Of a stretch of 64,000 nucleotides of DNA, positions 62,804-64,000 are shown one piece after another. The notes under the pieces are model-generated. The model was not told where the DNA came from. It saw nothing but the letters and a program-made list of their open reading frames with translations, and searched no databases. Origin of the DNA: Mucilaginibacter sp. OK283 (GTDB lineage Bacteria > Bacteroidota > Bacteroidia > Sphingobacteriales > Sphingobacteriaceae); the NCBI RefSeq assembly GCF_900110415.1, contig NZ_FODR01000008.1:292635-356634 (forward strand), given 5' to 3'. Position 1 is the first letter of the stretch, and the number at the start of each line of letters is the position of its first letter. Position numbers and translations under genes: made by a program.

Positions 62804-63823
62804 CTACCTTTTCTCCACCCTATCATAAAACCCGCCAAAGCTGTTATTTTTAACTGCCTCCTCGTTAAAAAAATCGCCGGGGAAACCTAATTCAATGGCA
62901 CTGGCATCACTCAGGCGTTTCATCTGCTCGGCGTTTAAAACTACATCAACGGTTTTTAAATTATCAAGCAACTGATTTACCTTGGTAGCGCCCACAATGG
63001 GGATGCACGAAAAATATTGCTGGCGGGTCCAGTTAAGGGCAACGTGGCTTTCAGATACACCAAGTTCGGCGGCAACTTCCATTACTACTTTGGTAATCTT
63101 TTCGGCTCGGGCATTCAGCCGGTTACTTTCGGGTTTTATACGGCCTTTATCGCCTTTTAAATATTTACCTGTGAGCGCGCCTCCGGCAAGCGGTGCCCAG
63201 GGCGTAACCGTCATCCCAAAGTGTTTGGCCATGGGTATCAGTTCGCGCTCGGCAGTACGGGCCAGCAGGCTGTACTCAACCTGTAAGGCTATAAACTGAC
63301 TCCAGCCCATCAATTCGGCAAGGGTATTGCCTTTGGCTACCACCCAGGCAGGAGTGTCGCTTATGGCGGCGTAAGTAATTTTGCCTTGCTTTATCAGGTC
63401 GTCCATGGCGCGCAGTACCTCGTCAATGGGGCTAATATTATCCCATATATGCAGGTATAAAACATCAATAAAATCAGTTTTCAGGCGCTTCAGGCTTTCC
63501 TCTACGCTGCGCATCATGTTTTTGCGGTTATTGCCCGATGCATTTGGGTTGGTTACGTTATCTTTTAGCGTATACTTTGTTGCCAGCACAAAGTAATCAC
63601 GGTCGTGATTGCTCATATAATCGCCTATGATCTTCTCGCTGGTGCCCAGCTTGTAAACATTGGCAGTATCAAAAAAATTGCCTCCTGCGTTGGCATAGGC
63701 ATCCATAATAGCAAAACTGGTTGCCGCATCGGCACCCCAGCCGCCTTCGGTGCCAAAACCCATAGTGCCCAGGCACAGTTCAGAAACTTTAAGGCCCGAC
63801 CGGCCGAGTAATTTGTAGTTCAT
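62804..63823 (-). CDS. Aldo/keto reductase
   Basis: 339 residues from ATG 63823 (MNYKLLGRSGLKVSELCLGT). A longer frame to 63928 adds about 35 residues translated from an intergenic repeat and is rejected. TIM-barrel features: FFDTANVYKLGTSE with catalytic D and Y, FVLATKYTL (K), DVLYLHIWDN (H), then QVEYSLLAR and GGALTGKYL. The C-terminal region fits NADPH-dependent reductases acting on sugar or carbonyl compounds. It stands alone. Confidence 0.92.
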   Translation of the reverse strand: MNYKLLGRSGLKVSELCLGTMGFGTEGGWGADAATSFAIMDAYANAGGNFFDTANVYKLGTSEKIIGDYMSNHDRDYFVLATKYTLKDNVTNPNASGNNRKNMMRSVEESLKRLKTDFIDVLYLHIWDNISPIDEVLRAMDDLIKQGKITYAAISDTPAWVVAKGNTLAELMGWSQFIALQVEYSLLARTAERELIPMAKHFGMTVTPWAPLAGGALTGKYLKGDKGRIKPESNRLNARAEKITKVVMEVAAELGVSESHVALNWTRQQYFSCIPIVGATKVNQLLDNLKTVDVVLNAEQMKRLSDASAIELGFPGDFFNEEAVKNNSFGGFYDRVEKR

Positions 63824-63828
63824 AGGAG

Positions 63829-64000
63829 ATGATGTTAATAGTTCAATTGCAGGGCGGTCAGACTCACCCGACATCGCTGCGCTCGTCACCCTCTCTTCTG
63901 CTGCGGTGACTGTTGCACAACTAAACAAGCCAACAGTGGCTTTAGAATTAAGTTCTTTGAAATATTGATTAAAATATTGATTATTAGTATATTAGTACAT
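63829..64000. other. Upstream region of the reductase with a GC-rich repeat
   Basis: The first half holds a GC-rich unit (63851-63911) with GACTCACCCGACATCGCTGC and GCTCGTCACCCTCTCTTC, clearly more GC-rich than the AT-rich end of the window. From memory similar units occur in many Sphingobacteriaceae intergenic regions. Beyond 63930 I see nothing. Confidence 0.5.

Noticed and set aside
1..64000. tRNA or rRNA genes and classic riboswitches
   Set aside because: No T-arm-like GTTCGAATC/GGTTCAAATC context with acceptor stems, nor a known riboswitch core, was seen on either strand; a covariance search was not possible.

Overview
The window reads as chromosomal DNA of a Bacteroidota bacterium, most likely Sphingobacteriaceae (Mucilaginibacter or Pedobacter-like). 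This is inferred from the gene families: long-form IspG with the extra domain, a propeller-type hybrid two-component sensor, DUF1501/DUF1800 pair, LytS/LytTR pair, SusD-free surface polysaccharide genes and TonB C-terminal proteins. Moderate GC, frequent -7 boxes of the form TAnnTTTG and weak Shine-Dalgarno use agree with it. No database was searched. I saw no tRNA, rRNA, CRISPR array, transposase or prophage gene.

Layout. 1-5149: the 5' part of a giant TamB-like gene on the minus strand, running off the left edge. 5386-11081: dnaE, a RelE/ParE-type toxin-antitoxin pair, thioredoxin and a DUF58 protein. 11083-20766: an OmpR-type two-component system, then a carbohydrate block with a GH130 phosphorylase-like enzyme, a GT11-like fucosyltransferase and a GT4 pair, one of which is fused to a glycosidase-like helical domain. 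21061-28206: class III aminotransferase, CCA-adding enzyme, pRiA4b ORF-3-like protein, miaA and cysDN. 28378-36700: manC, a DUF1800-DUF1501 secreted pair, lhgO and rfbC-rfbD-rfbA for dTDP-rhamnose (no rfbB here). 37197-44073: a radical SAM protein, a frameshifted secreted protein, then a membrane acyltransferase followed by two secreted CE7-type esterases flanking an outer-membrane protein. 44458-53500: poxB, a 1439-residue hybrid sensor kinase, small proteins and a LytS/LytTR pair. 54607-63823: AraC regulator, ispG, a lipoprotein, a three-gene toxin-antitoxin-like cluster, RDD protein, pentapeptide-repeat protein, an M23 peptidase/DUF4846 operon and an aldo/keto reductase.

Functionally much of the window concerns the cell surface: activated sugars (manC, rfbCDA), glycosyl transfer (GT11, two GT4), sugar O-acylation and de-acylation, envelope biogenesis (TamB) and cell-wall hydrolysis (M23). 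The rest is core housekeeping (replication, tRNA maturation, isoprenoids, redox).

The most unusual signal is non-coding. At least six loci carry quasi-palindromes made of short degenerate words repeated several times on one arm and in complement on the other, each locus with its own word. Two such elements lie in frame inside ispG, and one supplies the start codon of miaA. Separately, a roughly 145-bp dispersed repeat occurs twice (22381 and 44205); the second copy sits inside a 366-bp interval bounded by 31-bp inverted arms (28 of 31 identical) between two convergent genes.
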